Numbered from the stretch's first letter, positions 35,379-46,180 are shown. The stretch: 64,000 nucleotides of DNA from Thalassomonas sp. RHCl1 (GCF_947387555.1 NZ_CANDNZ010000001.1:992001-1056000), one strand, 5' to 3'. Numbers and translations: made by a program. Notes: a model not told the origin generated them from the letters alone.

Positions 35379-36626
35379 TTAACTCAATCTGCCATGCAGG
35401 CTGTAAATTGGTGCCATTATCCATTCGATAAGGCTACGCTTGTCCAGGATGATATCGGCGTTAATTAACATGCCGCTTTTTAAGTGGAACTCTTCACCGT
35501 AGGCGTTAATAAATTGCCGGTCGAGTTTGGCTTGCAGCCGGTAAACCGGCTCTTTGATCGGCACCGGAAAGTCGACATCGTTTTGGGTGATCAGGGTTTT
35601 GTCGATTCGATCAATTGTTCCTGTTAAAAAGCCGAACCGCTGGTACGGGAAAGCGTCAAAACGCATGTGTGTGAGGTCTCCTGTTGAGATAAAACCAGCG
35701 GAACGGGACGGAAGTAATAACTCCGCAACCAGTTGTGCCCCGTGGGGCAAAATTGTCAGTAGCGGCCTGTGAGTTTTTAAGGTTTCACCGTTTACTACTT
35801 GTATTGAGGTAACTATGCCGCTGTGGGTGGCTTTCACTACATAGCTGTAATTATTTTCGGTTTCGCTCAGGCGCCGGGTTAGTTCTGATTGCTGTTGCTT
35901 GATGGCGCGCTTTTTCGCCAGATACTCCGGTGCAATGGTTTTTTCTTCGTATTCAAGCTGGGCCAGTTGGTCCTGTAGTGTTATTAGGGTACGCTCCAGG
36001 GCTTCGACTTCCTGCCTGACATTGATATGGCGCTCTTGTTGCTGCTGATAGTCAAGCTCAGATAAGTATCCTTGTTTTACCAGTTTGCGGTATTGCACTT
36101 GCTTGTCGTTGAACAAGGCTAATTTTTCTTTTAGCAACAGTTGTTGTTTGATACTGATCCTGGTGTTTTTTTCCAGAGACTCTTGTTTTTCCAGGTTGCG
36201 GCTAATGGCTTGGCGCTCCATCCGGTCAAGTTGGCGTAGCTCTTGTGCCAATAGGGCTGCTTGAGATTTTAATTCGTAAATAAGTTTTGTGCTGAGCTCT
36301 TCACCATTGTTTAGGCTGCGTGATTTGATAATGCTGACTAACGGTGTGCCTATTTCCACAAAGTCTCCTTCCTGCACAAAGACTTGCTTAATGGTGCCGG
36401 TACCGGGAGCATAACTTTTGATCACACCTTTGTCGGGGCGTAAAAAGCCTTGCACTGTTGCCTTGCGGGCATAATGGCTGTTAAACAGGAAAACGATCAT
36501 GGCGATGACCACAGCAACAAAAATCACCACGGTAGATGTTATTGATTTAGGTTGTGTCAGGGATACCGGGCCGGTTAAACGGTGGGTTTGTGCCTCTACT
36601 GCTTCTTTTCTAAATAGTTGTGTCAT
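35379..36626 (-). CDS. HlyD-family periplasmic adaptor of the bacteriocin exporter
   Basis: The 415-residue membrane fusion protein has one N-terminal span (about 30-50, STVVIFVAVVIAMIVFLF), a biotinyl-lipoyl-like strand (ATVQGFLRPDKGVIKSYAPGTGTIKQVFVQEGDFVEIGTPLVSI), a long coiled coil at about 115-255 and a second lipoyl half with ATHSGIVTSIQVVNGETLK. It would join the C39 ABC exporter to an outer-membrane TolC-type channel, which is not in this window. It lies 252 bases upstream of the peptide genes on the same strand. Its own upstream region has the 11-bp repeats. Confidence 0.93.
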   Translation of the reverse strand: MTQLFRKEAVEAQTHRLTGPVSLTQPKSITSTVVIFVAVVIAMIVFLFNSHYARKATVQGFLRPDKGVIKSYAPGTGTIKQVFVQEGDFVEIGTPLVSIIKSRSLNNGEELSTKLIYELKSQAALLAQELRQLDRMERQAISRNLEKQESLEKNTRISIKQQLLLKEKLALFNDKQVQYRKLVKQGYLSELDYQQQQERHINVRQEVEALERTLITLQDQLAQLEYEEKTIAPEYLAKKRAIKQQQSELTRRLSETENNYSYVVKATHSGIVTSIQVVNGETLKTHRPLLTILPHGAQLVAELLLPSRSAGFISTGDLTHMRFDAFPYQRFGFLTGTIDRIDKTLITQNDVDFPVPIKEPVYRLQAKLDRQFINAYGEEFHLKSGMLINADIILDKRSLIEWIMAPIYSLHGRLS

Positions 36627-36993
36627 CTTTAGCTATCCTTGTTGCTGTCTTTGCCTGTGTTGCAGGGGGGGCCTTGCTTTTCTCTGCTGGCGGCGGGCAA
36701 GTTAGCAATAGCGGGCAGGGCTAACAAGTTGGGAAATATTGTCAATGTGAGTTGTTGGTAACTGTTTGTTTTATATTGATAAAAGTTCTTTTTTATGTGG
36801 TGTTGGGGAAAGGTTGAGAAAAGGTTGTGAGATTTTTTGCTTGTATTTTGAGCACTTGTCGAGGTTACTAAAAATCTGACGAGGCGTTTATGAGGGAAGT
36901 GTTAATGAAATAAAGGGGGAAGGGGCTTGCCGGTACCCTGAAAATAGCATACCGGCAAAAAGTACTAAATGTTTGCGAAATAACCGCAGTTAA
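36627..36993. other. Intergenic region upstream of the HlyD gene
   Basis: No gene or double-glycine leader is supported in these 367 bases. They hold the three 11-bp repeats at 36802-36834 and AT-rich promoter-like sequence between these and the start codon. Confidence 0.55.
36802..36834 (-). promoter_or_regulatory. Three 11-bp direct repeats upstream of the HlyD gene
   Basis: Plus-strand units start at 36802 (GTTGGGGAAAG), 36813 (GTTGAGAAAAG) and 36824 (GTTGTGAGATT), exactly 11 bases apart. In the gene direction they read as CAACCTTTTC / CAACCTTTCC boxes ending four to five bases before CATAAAA, a possible -10. The same box and period occur upstream of the exporter gene, suggesting one regulator for both. 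Confidence 0.6.
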
Positions 36994-39780
36994 TTAATAT
37001 TTCCTCGCCATGGTCTCGTTTAATTCATCCTCCCGACTAATGACCATACCGCCGAGTTGTTGTTTCAAGTCATCAAAGGTCAAGCCCTCTTTGCACGCTG
37101 TGGTCACCAGCAGCAAGCGGTCGGGATCGGCGCTTTTAAATAGCTTAGTGCGGATAAAGGTTTTCACTTCGTCAAAGCTCAGCGCTAAGATGGCATCGAT
37201 TAAGTTTTGTTTGTGCTTAAACTCAGTGTCCTTGTTGCTGATCGCCCCCCAGAAGCGCTGGCTTTTAATACGCAAACTGGCGTCGTTCTCCTGTAACTGG
37301 CCTGCCAGGCCGTGTTGCAAATGCTGCCAGTCTTCATTGCTTAAATTTTCCAGTTTTTCCAGACAGGTGTGGATAAAATCATCCATGGCCTCCGTCAGAG
37401 CATCAGGCATGGTGTGGGGTGACTGGATATAAAAGGCAATGCCCGGGTAGCGGTTGATGGGAATGTAACCGACCCCCACCAGGTAGCCGTATTGTTTCTC
37501 GGTGCGCATTTCCTGGAAAAACAGCGGCGATAACAAATGGCTGGTGATCATGGTTTTGGCTGTGGTGTTAACTGCTTTATCCGGTTGGGGATAATATAGT
37601 ACCGAGGCATGGTCGTGATCCGGCAGGGTGACCGGCAAGATCAGTTGTCCCTGATCTTTGATGTCGATCACCGGGCAGTTTACCGCGTATTCTTTCCGGT
37701 AATAGCCGTGGAAGGTTTGTTTGATACAGGCGGATATCTGCTTGGTGTGTTCGGGCAGCCAGTTACCGTGTACCAGTGCCTCTATGGTGACTTGGGTAAA
37801 CAATTGCTCGCTAAAGCGTATAAACTGCTGGTAGCTGACACCGCTTAGCGCTTCTGCCAGTTTTTGGCTGCTGAGATTATTGGGCTGCATTGCCGAGCTC
37901 ATGGTGGCGAAAAGCTGGGAGATGGATTTGCTTTTGTCGGCATTGGCCCAGTGGCTGATACTTTGTTGTTTGAACAGTTCAAAGCGGTTTTCTGGCGCCA
38001 CATGGTGTTGCAGGCTGACCAGAAGTTTGGCCAGTAAATCCCCTTGTTTTTCGCTCAGGCCGGATACCTGCAAGGTCATGCCCCCCTGGTGGGCATATAA
38101 ATGATAATGGATACCGGCAAGCTCGGCGTCGTAGTTCTCTTCGATGACGTCGTCGGTATAAAGGTCGACAAATAGCCGGGTCATGGCAATATTTTCCGCA
38201 CTGGCGACAGAGAACGGCGAGTCGATACCGATATAGATATAACCCTTTGGCACCTTGAAGGTGATGTCTTGTTTGAACCACAAACTGAAGCCGTCGGTTT
38301 TTTCTACCAGGGTGGGTATTTTTGAGCCGTTATGCGGCGCTATCACCTGCGGGTTTCTGACGATATAAGGGTTGGCCGGTGGCAAGAACAGCGCTTTATT
38401 TAGCGGCATCTGTTGCCATTTGGCTAATTTGTCTTTGGTGATCGGACCAACATCGTAAGGCACCTGATACCAGTAGCTGGTTTTACTCGGCTGCTGATTT
38501 TTACTGATGTGCACCAGGCGCATATTGCTTGGGGTTAAATAGCCAAGCAGTTTTTTGATGGTGTCATGGCACATGCTATCCATGACATAATCGCCGAAAA
38601 TATAATCTTCCGGCGGATAATGCTGCATGTTCAGCACCAGCTGGCAGACATTGTCCAGCGGCGAGCTTTTTTCATGATAGGTAAAAGACAGCTCTGCGAT
38701 GGCCTGTTTTTCCCGATAATAATGCTCGGGTAACTGCTCTTTTTTGAGCAGGGTAATATAGCTAAAGACGGTATCGACAATTTCATCCAGGTGCTGTTCA
38801 CCCAATTCAGTCAGGGAAATACTGACGTTAAAGTCTTTAAAGTTGGAGCCGTTAATGCCCGAGCCGGCGGAGATGCCCATAGCCCATTGTTGTTTTTTCA
38901 ATAACGACAAAATACTGCCCGGGCCTTCGTGGCCGATAAGGTAAGCAAGTACCGACTCTGGCTTGTGGCGGTAATATTTGTCGATACTGGGCATGGCAAA
39001 ACTGATGATCAGCTGGCGGTCATTTTTTACCGGCATTACCTGAATATTAATGCCCTGGTGCTCGGGTAAATAAAGCGGCTCGGTCACTTGGGGCAGGGGA
39101 TCGACGGCACTGGGAATATCGCTGAATTTTAAGGTTGCCAGGGTGGACAGCTCATCAAGCGATTGTGGACCTTCCAGTGCCAGGGTCATAAATTCGGCGC
39201 GGTAATAGCGGTGGAAAAAGTTGCGGACATCATCTTTTACCGGCTGATTTTCTCTATCCGCCAGGGTGTCGATATTACCCACGGAAAATTTTGAAAACGG
39301 GTGTTTCTGGTTAATGGTTTCTTTATGCACATCGTACAAACGGCGAATGTCGTCTTTAAGCTTTAATTTAAACTCGGCATCGATGTTTTGCCTTTCTTTA
39401 TTGACAAACTCGGCTGATAATAAAGGCGCGATAAAAAATTGACTGAATCTGTCAATGGCCTTAGTGAAATGGCTGTGATGAATATCAAAGAAAAAACAGG
39501 TGTGTTCGGTGGATGTCCAGGCATTGTTATTGCCGCCGTACTGGGAAATAAATTTTTGATATTCGCTGCCGTCCGGATAACGTTCGGTGCCCAGGAACAA
39601 CATGTGTTCGAGAAAATGGGCTAATCCCTGGCGATTTTCGGGATCATTAAAATGGCCGACATTTACGGCAAGAGCGGCAGCTGACTTTTCGCTATGAGTA
39701 TTTTGTATCAACAGTACACGTAAGCCATTTTCCAATGTAACTGTTTGATAACGTTTGCTATCATTTGGGCTTTGTTTCAA
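36994..39780 (-). CDS. M16 zinc metalloprotease, pitrilysin-like
   Basis: I place the start at TTG 39780 because AGGAG stands seven bases before it; a GTG start at 39801 would run through this site. The 928-residue protein has the inverted zinc motif HFLEH (residues 55-59) and a downstream NIDAEF segment with the third ligand. Four M16 half-domains are typical of pitrilysin/insulinase, with the C-terminal RTEKQYGYLVGVGYIPI block. No signal peptide is visible, whereas E. coli pitrilysin is periplasmic, so location is uncertain. It ends 368 bases from the HlyD gene and is probably separate from the bacteriocin locus. Confidence 0.92.
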   Translation of the reverse strand: MKQSPNDSKRYQTVTLENGLRVLLIQNTHSEKSAAALAVNVGHFNDPENRQGLAHFLEHMLFLGTERYPDGSEYQKFISQYGGNNNAWTSTEHTCFFFDIHHSHFTKAIDRFSQFFIAPLLSAEFVNKERQNIDAEFKLKLKDDIRRLYDVHKETINQKHPFSKFSVGNIDTLADRENQPVKDDVRNFFHRYYRAEFMTLALEGPQSLDELSTLATLKFSDIPSAVDPLPQVTEPLYLPEHQGINIQVMPVKNDRQLIISFAMPSIDKYYRHKPESVLAYLIGHEGPGSILSLLKKQQWAMGISAGSGINGSNFKDFNVSISLTELGEQHLDEIVDTVFSYITLLKKEQLPEHYYREKQAIAELSFTYHEKSSPLDNVCQLVLNMQHYPPEDYIFGDYVMDSMCHDTIKKLLGYLTPSNMRLVHISKNQQPSKTSYWYQVPYDVGPITKDKLAKWQQMPLNKALFLPPANPYIVRNPQVIAPHNGSKIPTLVEKTDGFSLWFKQDITFKVPKGYIYIGIDSPFSVASAENIAMTRLFVDLYTDDVIEENYDAELAGIHYHLYAHQGGMTLQVSGLSEKQGDLLAKLLVSLQHHVAPENRFELFKQQSISHWANADKSKSISQLFATMSSAMQPNNLSSQKLAEALSGVSYQQFIRFSEQLFTQVTIEALVHGNWLPEHTKQISACIKQTFHGYYRKEYAVNCPVIDIKDQGQLILPVTLPDHDHASVLYYPQPDKAVNTTAKTMITSHLLSPLFFQEMRTEKQYGYLVGVGYIPINRYPGIAFYIQSPHTMPDALTEAMDDFIHTCLEKLENLSNEDWQHLQHGLAGQLQENDASLRIKSQRFWGAISNKDTEFKHKQNLIDAILALSFDEVKTFIRTKLFKSADPDRLLLVTTACKEGLTFDDLKQQLGGMVISREDELNETMARKY

Positions 39781-39995
39781 CGTTTGGCTCCTCGCAAACA
39801 CTTTTGGATCACTTACTTCAGATTCAGGAGCAGCGTTTGGCTTGTTTTTAGATATAAAACAGTTTTAAATTACCGCAAGGAATAACGAGAGTCCATTTTA
39901 TTCTTAACTGTTGTTACTATATTGTAATCGTTTCTATTACTATAGCCGCTAATTTTGGCTAGTGTCCGCGAAAACTTGAAGTGCGGGAGATATTT

Positions 39996-40496
39996 ATGCA
40001 ACTGTATATTATGCGTCATGGTCAGGCAAGCCCGATAGCGAACTCTGACGCAGAGCGACAACTGACAAAACAAGGGCAGTTCGAAGCCGAAATTATGGGT
40101 AAGTGGCTGAAAAATATGCAGGTGAACTTAGATCATGTGCTGGTAAGTCCTTATATCCGGGCGCAGCAAACCGCAGCTATGGTAAAAGCGACCTTGAATT
40201 GGTCTGGCCCGGCGACTACTTGTGATCTTATTACGCCTTCAGGAAACGCTGCCCAGGTGCATGACTATCTTGACGGCATGTTGGCTCAAAGCCGTGGCAA
40301 AAGTAATTCCGACAAGGGGATACAAGAGTTGTTGGTGGTATCTCATATGCCGCTGGTAAGCTATTTGGTTGAAGATTTAACCTTTGACCGTAAGTCGCCG
40401 ATTTTTCAAACGGCGGGTATCGCTCAGATAGACTATGACCTTGGCAGCATGAAGGGGGAGTTGGTACGTTTGGTATCCCCGCACGATCTTTGTTAA
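39996..40496 (+). CDS. sixA: Phosphohistidine phosphatase SixA
   Basis: ATG 39996 is chosen because GGGAGA lies seven bases upstream; an earlier GTG (39981) would place that site inside the gene. The 166-residue protein begins MQLYIMRHGQASP with the catalytic RHG of the histidine phosphatase superfamily. SPYIRAQQTA is present, and the second catalytic His is in LLVVSHMPLVSYL. SixA dephosphorylates phosphohistidine on phosphotransfer proteins. It is divergent from the M16 protease gene. Confidence 0.93.
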   Translation: MQLYIMRHGQASPIANSDAERQLTKQGQFEAEIMGKWLKNMQVNLDHVLVSPYIRAQQTAAMVKATLNWSGPATTCDLITPSGNAAQVHDYLDGMLAQSRGKSNSDKGIQELLVVSHMPLVSYLVEDLTFDRKSPIFQTAGIAQIDYDLGSMKGELVRLVSPHDLC

Positions 40497-40940
40497 CCTC
40501 AGCTTAAACTTATCTCGTAAAATTTTTCTTCTCTTGTTTTATCACCGATTAGTGCCGGACGTTCCGGCTTTAATAAGGCGTGACTTGGCACTATACAGTA
40601 GTACTACCGAACAAATCTTATGAAAGCCCAGCAGTGTGCGGGAGCTTAACCTTGCAAGCTGGTTTGGCTACGCAGCCCTGGTGGGTGATGTTTTTATCTA
40701 TATAGGCAGGGAGGCCATTGTCCGGTGGCAATATTGATGGTATTGCCGTATGCGCGAATGACCGGAACTAAAAGACAATTGATGATGAGCAGCCGGAGAA
40801 ACTGGCCACAGGTCATCATAGTAAAGGCTCCGATAACTTAATCGCGAAGGAGTTTGAGCATAGCTATCAGTATCGCTAATTGGGTTTTTTACTGAAGAGG
40901 CGGGGGGTTAACTGGTATTGTTCACAGCTCCGTACAGGGA
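40497..40940. other. Non-coding stretch with a possible decayed ORF
   Basis: No intact gene was found in these 444 bases. A plus-strand frame from 40706 to 40879 is open except for one TAA (40769-40771) and reads as ordinary protein (TIDDEQPEKLATGHHSKG, then EFEHSYQYR at the end). It has no start codon after the stop, so it may be a gene remnant. Family unknown. Confidence 0.25.
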
Positions 40941-41483
40941 TTAATCCCGATAGAATTTATCTTTCAGCTCTATCAATACCAACAGGGCGCCGTTGCCGCC
41001 CCATTCCAGCGGCGCCTGATGAAAGGCCATGACATCCGGGTGCTGTACCAGCCAGTGAGGCACCTTGGTTTTTAATATTCTCGAGCCTATGCCGTGCACA
41101 ATACACACACATTGGGCGTGTTCTTTCTGGCAGGCGTAGAGCAGGGCGGCAATTTCCTGTTTGGCCTGGTGCTGGTCCAGGCCGTGCAAGTCCAGGATCA
41201 GATCCGGGGGATACTGGCCGCGGCGCAGGTTTTTGGCCTCAAAGGTATCGACGTCGTGGCGAACATATTTCATCGGCCCCTGACTGTTGAGATCCGGTTC
41301 AAACTCATCGGAAAAATGAAACTGGGCAGCCTGCTTGGCGCTTTTGTCTTTTTCAAGCCGGATTTTCTGCTTCGCCTGCTTGATGCTCGGGCGAATTTTA
41401 TCCTGCTCCATAGGTTTTACTTTGCCTATGGCTTCTTTGAATAGCTGCTTTTCCTGGGCGCTCAGGGCGTTCTTTAGTTTCAT
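40941..41483 (-). CDS. smrB: Smr-domain endonuclease SmrB
   Basis: The 180-residue protein has a basic N-terminal half and a C-terminal Smr domain. The signature DLHGLDQHQAKQEI is near residue 97 and IVHGIGSRILKTKVPHWL follows; the LEWGGNGALLVLIE end is typical. SmrB cuts mRNA between collided ribosomes in E. coli. It is divergent from prmB, the usual arrangement in gammaproteobacteria. Confidence 0.93.
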   Translation of the reverse strand: MKLKNALSAQEKQLFKEAIGKVKPMEQDKIRPSIKQAKQKIRLEKDKSAKQAAQFHFSDEFEPDLNSQGPMKYVRHDVDTFEAKNLRRGQYPPDLILDLHGLDQHQAKQEIAALLYACQKEHAQCVCIVHGIGSRILKTKVPHWLVQHPDVMAFHQAPLEWGGNGALLVLIELKDKFYRD

Positions 41484-41688
41484 GGCGCAAGTCTAAAAAC
41501 ATCTGCAGGCAAATTCAACTACTAATGCCGCTGCGCGGGTATTTTACCGAGGTATTTACCGTGACTGCTTTGTTTTATGTCGCTTTTCTTTTTCTGCTTA
41601 ACTATCTATTCAACGATCTGTTCAATAAGGGGCGTTTAGCGGTAGAATAACCGCGAGCCTTATTTTTACCATCCTTTGAGGAAGCTTT

Positions 41689-42630
41689 GTGAGTACCTTT
41701 GATACCGTGCCCGTAAGTGCGCAATTACATACCATAGGCGATTATTTGCGTTTTGCCGCCAGCCAGTTTAACCGCGCTGAGCTCTATTTTGGTCATGGTA
41801 CCGACAATGCCTGGGACGAGGCCGTTACCCTGGTGATGTATGCGCTGGACTTGCCTGAACAGTTAACCGAGCAGGTGATGGCGTGCCGCTTGCTGGATCA
41901 GGAAAAATCCGAGCTGTTGGCGATTATTGAGCGCCGGGTGGTGGAGAATATTCCCGCCGCTTATATTACCAATCATGCCAGGTTTGCCAATTTATCTTTT
42001 TATGTCGATGACAGGGTACTGGTGCCGCGCTCGCCGATTGGCGAATATATTGAAAAGCAGTTTGCGCCGTTAATTGATGCCAATAAGCCGCCGGAGCGTA
42101 TTCTGGATTTATGTACCGGCAGCGGCTGTATTGCCATCGCCTGTGCCTATGCTTTTCCGGAAGCGGAAGTGGATGCCCTGGATTTGTCGGTAGATGCTTT
42201 GAACGTTGCCCAGATTAATATCGAAAATCATGGGCTTAGTGAACAAGTTATTCCAATTCAATCTGATGTTTTTTCTGGGATCCCGGGACTGACTTATGAT
42301 TTAATTGTGACCAACCCGCCGTATGTCGATCAGGAAGATGTTGATTCCCTGCCGCAAGAGTATATACATGAGCCGGAAATGGGCTTAGGCTGTGGTGTCG
42401 ACGGTCTGGATATCGTGCGGAAGATTCTTGCCCAGGCGTCGGAGCACCTTAATGATAACGGCCTCTTAATTTGCGAAGTCGGTAATTCGCAAATTCATGT
42501 CGAGGAAGTGTATCCCGAAGTCCCTTTCACCTGGCTGACATTCGAGCGCGGCGGGCACGGGGTCTTTATGTTAACTAAGGCACAACTACTTCAATATGCT
42601 GAAACTTTTAAACAACAGGTAATAGATTAA
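41689..42630 (+). CDS. prmB: Ribosomal protein uL3 glutamine methyltransferase
   Basis: The 313-residue protein starts at GTG with GAGGAAG upstream. It has the SAM-binding [19 protein letters not shown] and the glutamine-binding TNPPYVD motif that defines PrmB/PrmC. The N-terminal [31 protein letters not shown] segment separates PrmB from PrmC. It methylates Gln of L3. The next gene, aroC, begins two bases after its stop. Confidence 0.95.
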   Translation: MSTFDTVPVSAQLHTIGDYLRFAASQFNRAELYFGHGTDNAWDEAVTLVMYALDLPEQLTEQVMACRLLDQEKSELLAIIERRVVENIPAAYITNHARFANLSFYVDDRVLVPRSPIGEYIEKQFAPLIDANKPPERILDLCTGSGCIAIACAYAFPEAEVDALDLSVDALNVAQINIENHGLSEQVIPIQSDVFSGIPGLTYDLIVTNPPYVDQEDVDSLPQEYIHEPEMGLGCGVDGLDIVRKILAQASEHLNDNGLLICEVGNSQIHVEEVYPEVPFTWLTFERGGHGVFMLTKAQLLQYAETFKQQVID

Positions 42631-42632
42631 TA

Positions 42633-43724
42633 ATGTCAGGTAATACATTCGGAAAGTTATTTACGGTGACCACTTTCGGGGAAAGTCATGGTCTGGGCTT
42701 AGGGGCGATTATTGACGGTTGTCCTCCGGGACTGGAGCTGACGGAAGCCGATTTGCAGGCAGATCTCGACCGCAGAAGACCGGGCACCTCCCGCTATACC
42801 ACGGCGCGCCGCGAACCGGATCAGGTCAAGATCATGTCCGGGGTATTTGAAGGAAAAACCACGGGTACGCCGATCGGTTTACTGATTGAAAATACCGATC
42901 AGCGCTCGAAAGATTATTCTGATATTGCCCAAAACTTCCGTCCCGGCCATGCCGATTATACCTATTGGCAAAAATACGGTATCCGTGATTACCGCGGCGG
43001 CGGACGCTCTTCTGCCCGGGAAACGGCGATGCGGGTGGCTGCCGGTGCGATTGCGAAAAAATACCTGAAGCAAAAGTTCGGTATTGAGATTAAAGGCTGT
43101 GTCACCCAGATTGGCGATATTGCCGCGCAAAATTATGACTGGAATATTGTTGAAGAGAATCCGTTTTTCTTCCCGGATGAAAGCAAACTGGAGCAGCTGG
43201 ACGAAAAACTGCGGGAAATTATCCGCGCCAAAGACTCTATCGGCGCCAAGGTGATGGTGCTCGCAGATAATGTGCCTGTTGGCCTTGGCGAGCCGATATT
43301 TGATCGTTTGGATGCCGAGATTGCCCATGGCCTGATGGGCATCAATGCGGTAAAAGGGGTGGAGATTGGCGACGGTTTTGCCGTGGTGAACCAGAAAGGC
43401 TCTGAGCACAGGGATGAACTGACGCCTGAAGGTTTTGCCAGTAACCATGCCGGTGGTGTTTTAGGAGGCATTTCTTCCGGTCAGCAGATTGTTGCCAATA
43501 TCGCGTTAAAACCGACTTCCAGTATCGGCGTGAGCGGTAAAACCGTGGATTTACAGGGTGAGTCCACGGATATCATTACCAAGGGCCGTCATGATCCTTG
43601 TGTCGGTATCCGTGCGGTGCCGATTGCCGAAGCTATGCTGGCATTGACCCTGATGGATCACTTTTTAAGGCACAGGGCGCAAAACGCCGATGTGGTATGT
43701 CCGACCCCGGTGATCACCGACTAG
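42633..43724 (+). CDS. aroC: Chorismate synthase
   Basis: The 363-residue FMN-dependent enzyme makes chorismate from EPSP, the last shikimate step. It has the start [38 protein letters not shown], the [20 protein letters not shown] block and [18 protein letters not shown], all signature motifs. Normal length. Cotranscribed with prmB, as in E. coli. Confidence 0.98.
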   Translation: MSGNTFGKLFTVTTFGESHGLGLGAIIDGCPPGLELTEADLQADLDRRRPGTSRYTTARREPDQVKIMSGVFEGKTTGTPIGLLIENTDQRSKDYSDIAQNFRPGHADYTYWQKYGIRDYRGGGRSSARETAMRVAAGAIAKKYLKQKFGIEIKGCVTQIGDIAAQNYDWNIVEENPFFFPDESKLEQLDEKLREIIRAKDSIGAKVMVLADNVPVGLGEPIFDRLDAEIAHGLMGINAVKGVEIGDGFAVVNQKGSEHRDELTPEGFASNHAGGVLGGISSGQQIVANIALKPTSSIGVSGKTVDLQGESTDIITKGRHDPCVGIRAVPIAEAMLALTLMDHFLRHRAQNADVVCPTPVITD

Positions 43725-43861
43725 CTTGTTCCCTGTCAGGGGCAATCTTGGCAAGGCAGAGCAAACAATGAGATAGCACCAGGTGCAGGGCTAATAGTAA
43801 AGCGCGGCATAACCCCTGATTTTTTCATCTCTATATGTTCGCAGGGTGAATAGCCACTTAT

Positions 43862-43890
43862 AAAAAAAGCCGCAAACAGCGGCTTTTTTT
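43862..43890. terminator. Bidirectional terminator between aroC and lipA
   Basis: The perfect 12-bp stem AAAAAAAGCCGC/GCGGCTTTTTTT has a five-base loop. The A- and T-runs serve both converging genes. Confidence 0.93.
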
Positions 43891-43949
43891 ATGCAGGATG
43901 TTGCCGTGGTGTCACGATTGGTATCACGGCGATATCGACAGCAGAAGTT

Positions 43950-44918
43950 TTATTTTACTTCTTCACCGGCAGCTTGTTTGTCGGCATGGTAGCTAGAGCG
44001 TACCAGCGGGCCACAGGCGGCGTGGTCAAAGCCCATCTTCATGGCTTCAACGCGGAACATCTCAAATTCATCCGGGTGTACGTAGCGCTCAACCGGCAGG
44101 TGATGTTTACTTGGCTGCAGGTACTGGCCTATGGTCAGCATAGTCACGCCGTGGTTGCGCAGGTCCTGCATCACTTCGAGGATTTCTTCATTGGTTTCAC
44201 CCAGGCCTACCATTAAACCGGATTTGGTCGGCACGGTCGGGTTGGCTTCGCCGAATTTTTTCAGCAAATCCAGCGACCACTGGTAGTTGGCGCCGGGACG
44301 GGCCTTAGTATATAAACGTGGTGCGGTTTCCAGGTTGTGGTTAAACACATCCGGCGGCGACTGGTTTAAGATCTCCAATGCCTTGTCCATGCGGCCGCGA
44401 AAATCCGGTACCAGAATTTCTATCTTGGTATTGGGGGCATGCTCCCTGATTTCCCGGTTACAGTCGGCAAATTGCTGGGCGCCGCCGTCGCGTAAATCAT
44501 CACGGTCAACGGAGGTGATCACCACGTATTTCAGCGCCATGTCTTTTAACGTCAATGCCAGCTTTTTCGGCTCTTCGGCATTGGGTGCCAGCGGACGGCC
44601 ATGGCCGACATCGCAGAACGGACAACGGCGGGTACAGATGTCACCCAAGATCATAAAGGTGGCGGTGCCGTGGTTAAAACATTCCGACAGGTTCGGACAG
44701 GAAGCTTCTTCACAAACCGAATGCAGATCATGTTTACGTAATGCCGACTTTATTGAGTCGATGCGCTCAGTGGTACGGGGAAGTTTGATGCGCAGCCATT
44801 CGGGTTTGCGTAACATGGTTTCCCGCTCTGAGGTGACCACTTTGATCGGAATATGTGCCATTTTGTCTGCGTCACGCAACTTAGTGCCCGGGGCAATGCG
44901 TGATGATTTAGTCGTCAT
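43950..44918 (-). CDS. lipA: Lipoyl synthase
   Basis: The 322-residue radical SAM enzyme inserts two sulfurs into octanoyl groups. It has the auxiliary cluster [12 protein letters not shown] (Cx4Cx5C) and the radical [13 protein letters not shown] (CxxxCxxC), with the C-terminal RSSYHAD serine motif. It follows lipB on the same strand after 86 bases. Confidence 0.97.
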   Translation of the reverse strand: MTTKSSRIAPGTKLRDADKMAHIPIKVVTSERETMLRKPEWLRIKLPRTTERIDSIKSALRKHDLHSVCEEASCPNLSECFNHGTATFMILGDICTRRCPFCDVGHGRPLAPNAEEPKKLALTLKDMALKYVVITSVDRDDLRDGGAQQFADCNREIREHAPNTKIEILVPDFRGRMDKALEILNQSPPDVFNHNLETAPRLYTKARPGANYQWSLDLLKKFGEANPTVPTKSGLMVGLGETNEEILEVMQDLRNHGVTMLTIGQYLQPSKHHLPVERYVHPDEFEMFRVEAMKMGFDHAACGPLVRSSYHADKQAAGEEVK

Positions 44919-45004
44919 ATCTTCTTTTCCAAACCTGTTGTTGTGGATGGTATTCTTTCGTTTTCTTTTCTTGCTAAGCTGTTATCCGTCGATGGCGCTA
45001 GTGC

Positions 45005-45667
45005 CTATTCATCAACCAGCAGGCTTTCTAAGCCGTCCTGGTAACGGATTTCTTCTGCTTCGAATAACCGGGTTAAATGCTCGATTAAACTTTTGCCGGC
45101 TTCTTCGACATTGTCCGGGCCGTTATAGTCGCAGGTTTGCACCATTTCCAGTCCGGCATAACCACAGGGGTTGATGCGCAGGAAAGGGGACAGGTCCATA
45201 TTGACGTTTAACGCCAGGCCGTGGAATGAGCAGCCTTTACGTACCCTAAGCCCTAAAGAAGCGACTTTTTTGTCGTCGACATACACGCCGGGAGCATCTT
45301 TTTTGGCGTAGGCGGTAATATTATAATCTGCCAGGGAAGCGACTATGCTGTTCTCAATCAAAGTTACCAGCTCGCGTACGCCGATTTTTCGCCGGCGCAG
45401 GTTGATCATAAAATAAATCACCTGCTGGCCCGGGCCGTGATAGGTCACCTGGCCGCCGCGGTCAACTTTCACCACCGGGATATCGCCCGGCATCAACAGG
45501 TGTTCTTCTTTGCCTGCCTGTCCCTGGGTAAAGACCGGGGGGTGTTCTACCAGCCATAATTCGTCTAAGGTGTCGTCATTACGGTTGTCGGTAAAATGTT
45601 GCATCGCCTGCCAGACCTTAGTGTAGTCCATGTTGGCAAGTTGCCGAATTATTAACGTATTTTGCAA
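45005..45667 (-). CDS. lipB: Octanoyltransferase
   Basis: The enzyme transfers octanoyl from acyl carrier protein to lipoyl domains. It has the family motif [20 protein letters not shown], the catalytic Lys in [21 protein letters not shown] and the catalytic Cys in [12 protein letters not shown] prefer the TTG start at 45667 (then QNTLIIRQL), which has AGGG about nine bases upstream and matches known N-termini. An in-frame ATG at 45727 would add 20 atypical residues. Part of the dacA-ybeD-lipB-lipA series. Confidence 0.95.
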   Translation of the reverse strand: MQNTLIIRQLANMDYTKVWQAMQHFTDNRNDDTLDELWLVEHPPVFTQGQAGKEEHLLMPGDIPVVKVDRGGQVTYHGPGQQVIYFMINLRRRKIGVRELVTLIENSIVASLADYNITAYAKKDAPGVYVDDKKVASLGLRVRKGCSFHGLALNVNMDLSPFLRINPCGYAGLEMVQTCDYNGPDNVEEAGKSLIEHLTRLFEAEEIRYQDGLESLLVDE

Positions 45668-45784
45668 GTCAGAGCCCTGATATATTCGGAATGTGCTTAG
45701 TATATTAAAATTATAAGGGAATATCACCCCGGCAGCTGTATGGTTATTGCAACACCGGGATAACAGACAAAAACAATCCTTGAT

Positions 45785-46048
45785 TTACAGGACGTAGCGT
45801 ACCTGCTCAATGGCATTCAGGCTGGTATAAATCAATTCGACATGTTCTTTGCTGGTCACGGTAACGGCAACAGAAACCGAGTGATAATTGCCTTTTGAGC
45901 TCGCTTTTACCGTCGGGGCATAATCGCCCGGGGTATGTTTTTGCAGCTCGGCGACGATAAGATCGGGTAATTCATCACAGGCGATACCCATTACTTTAAA
46001 GTTTAATACCGCGGGAAAATCTAATAACTCATCAAAACGGGTTTGCAT
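45785..46048 (-). CDS. ybeD: DUF493 protein YbeD
   Basis: The 87-residue protein matches the YbeD/DUF493 family: [35 protein letters not shown], a ferredoxin-like fold of unknown function. It lies between dacA and lipB, its conserved position. The gap to dacA is widened to 413 bases and holds an inserted repeat element. Confidence 0.93.
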   Translation of the reverse strand: MQTRFDELLDFPAVLNFKVMGIACDELPDLIVAELQKHTPGDYAPTVKASSKGNYHSVSVAVTVTSKEHVELIYTSLNAIEQVRYVL

Positions 46049-46180
46049 TTAATTTCTCTTTTACAATGTCATTATTTAAGTGTTTGTTTCGTTGGCCAAA
46101 ACACACTAGTTGCGCCAAAGTTGGCCACTCAAGCCAGCTATTTGTGGTTATTTTATCACTAATTGATGGGGCAGGGCTAA

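Noticed and set aside
36728-36760. Additional GTTG-like units nearer the HlyD start
   Set aside because: Only the first unit fits the motif and the spacing slips from 11 bases, so I did not add them to the repeat array.
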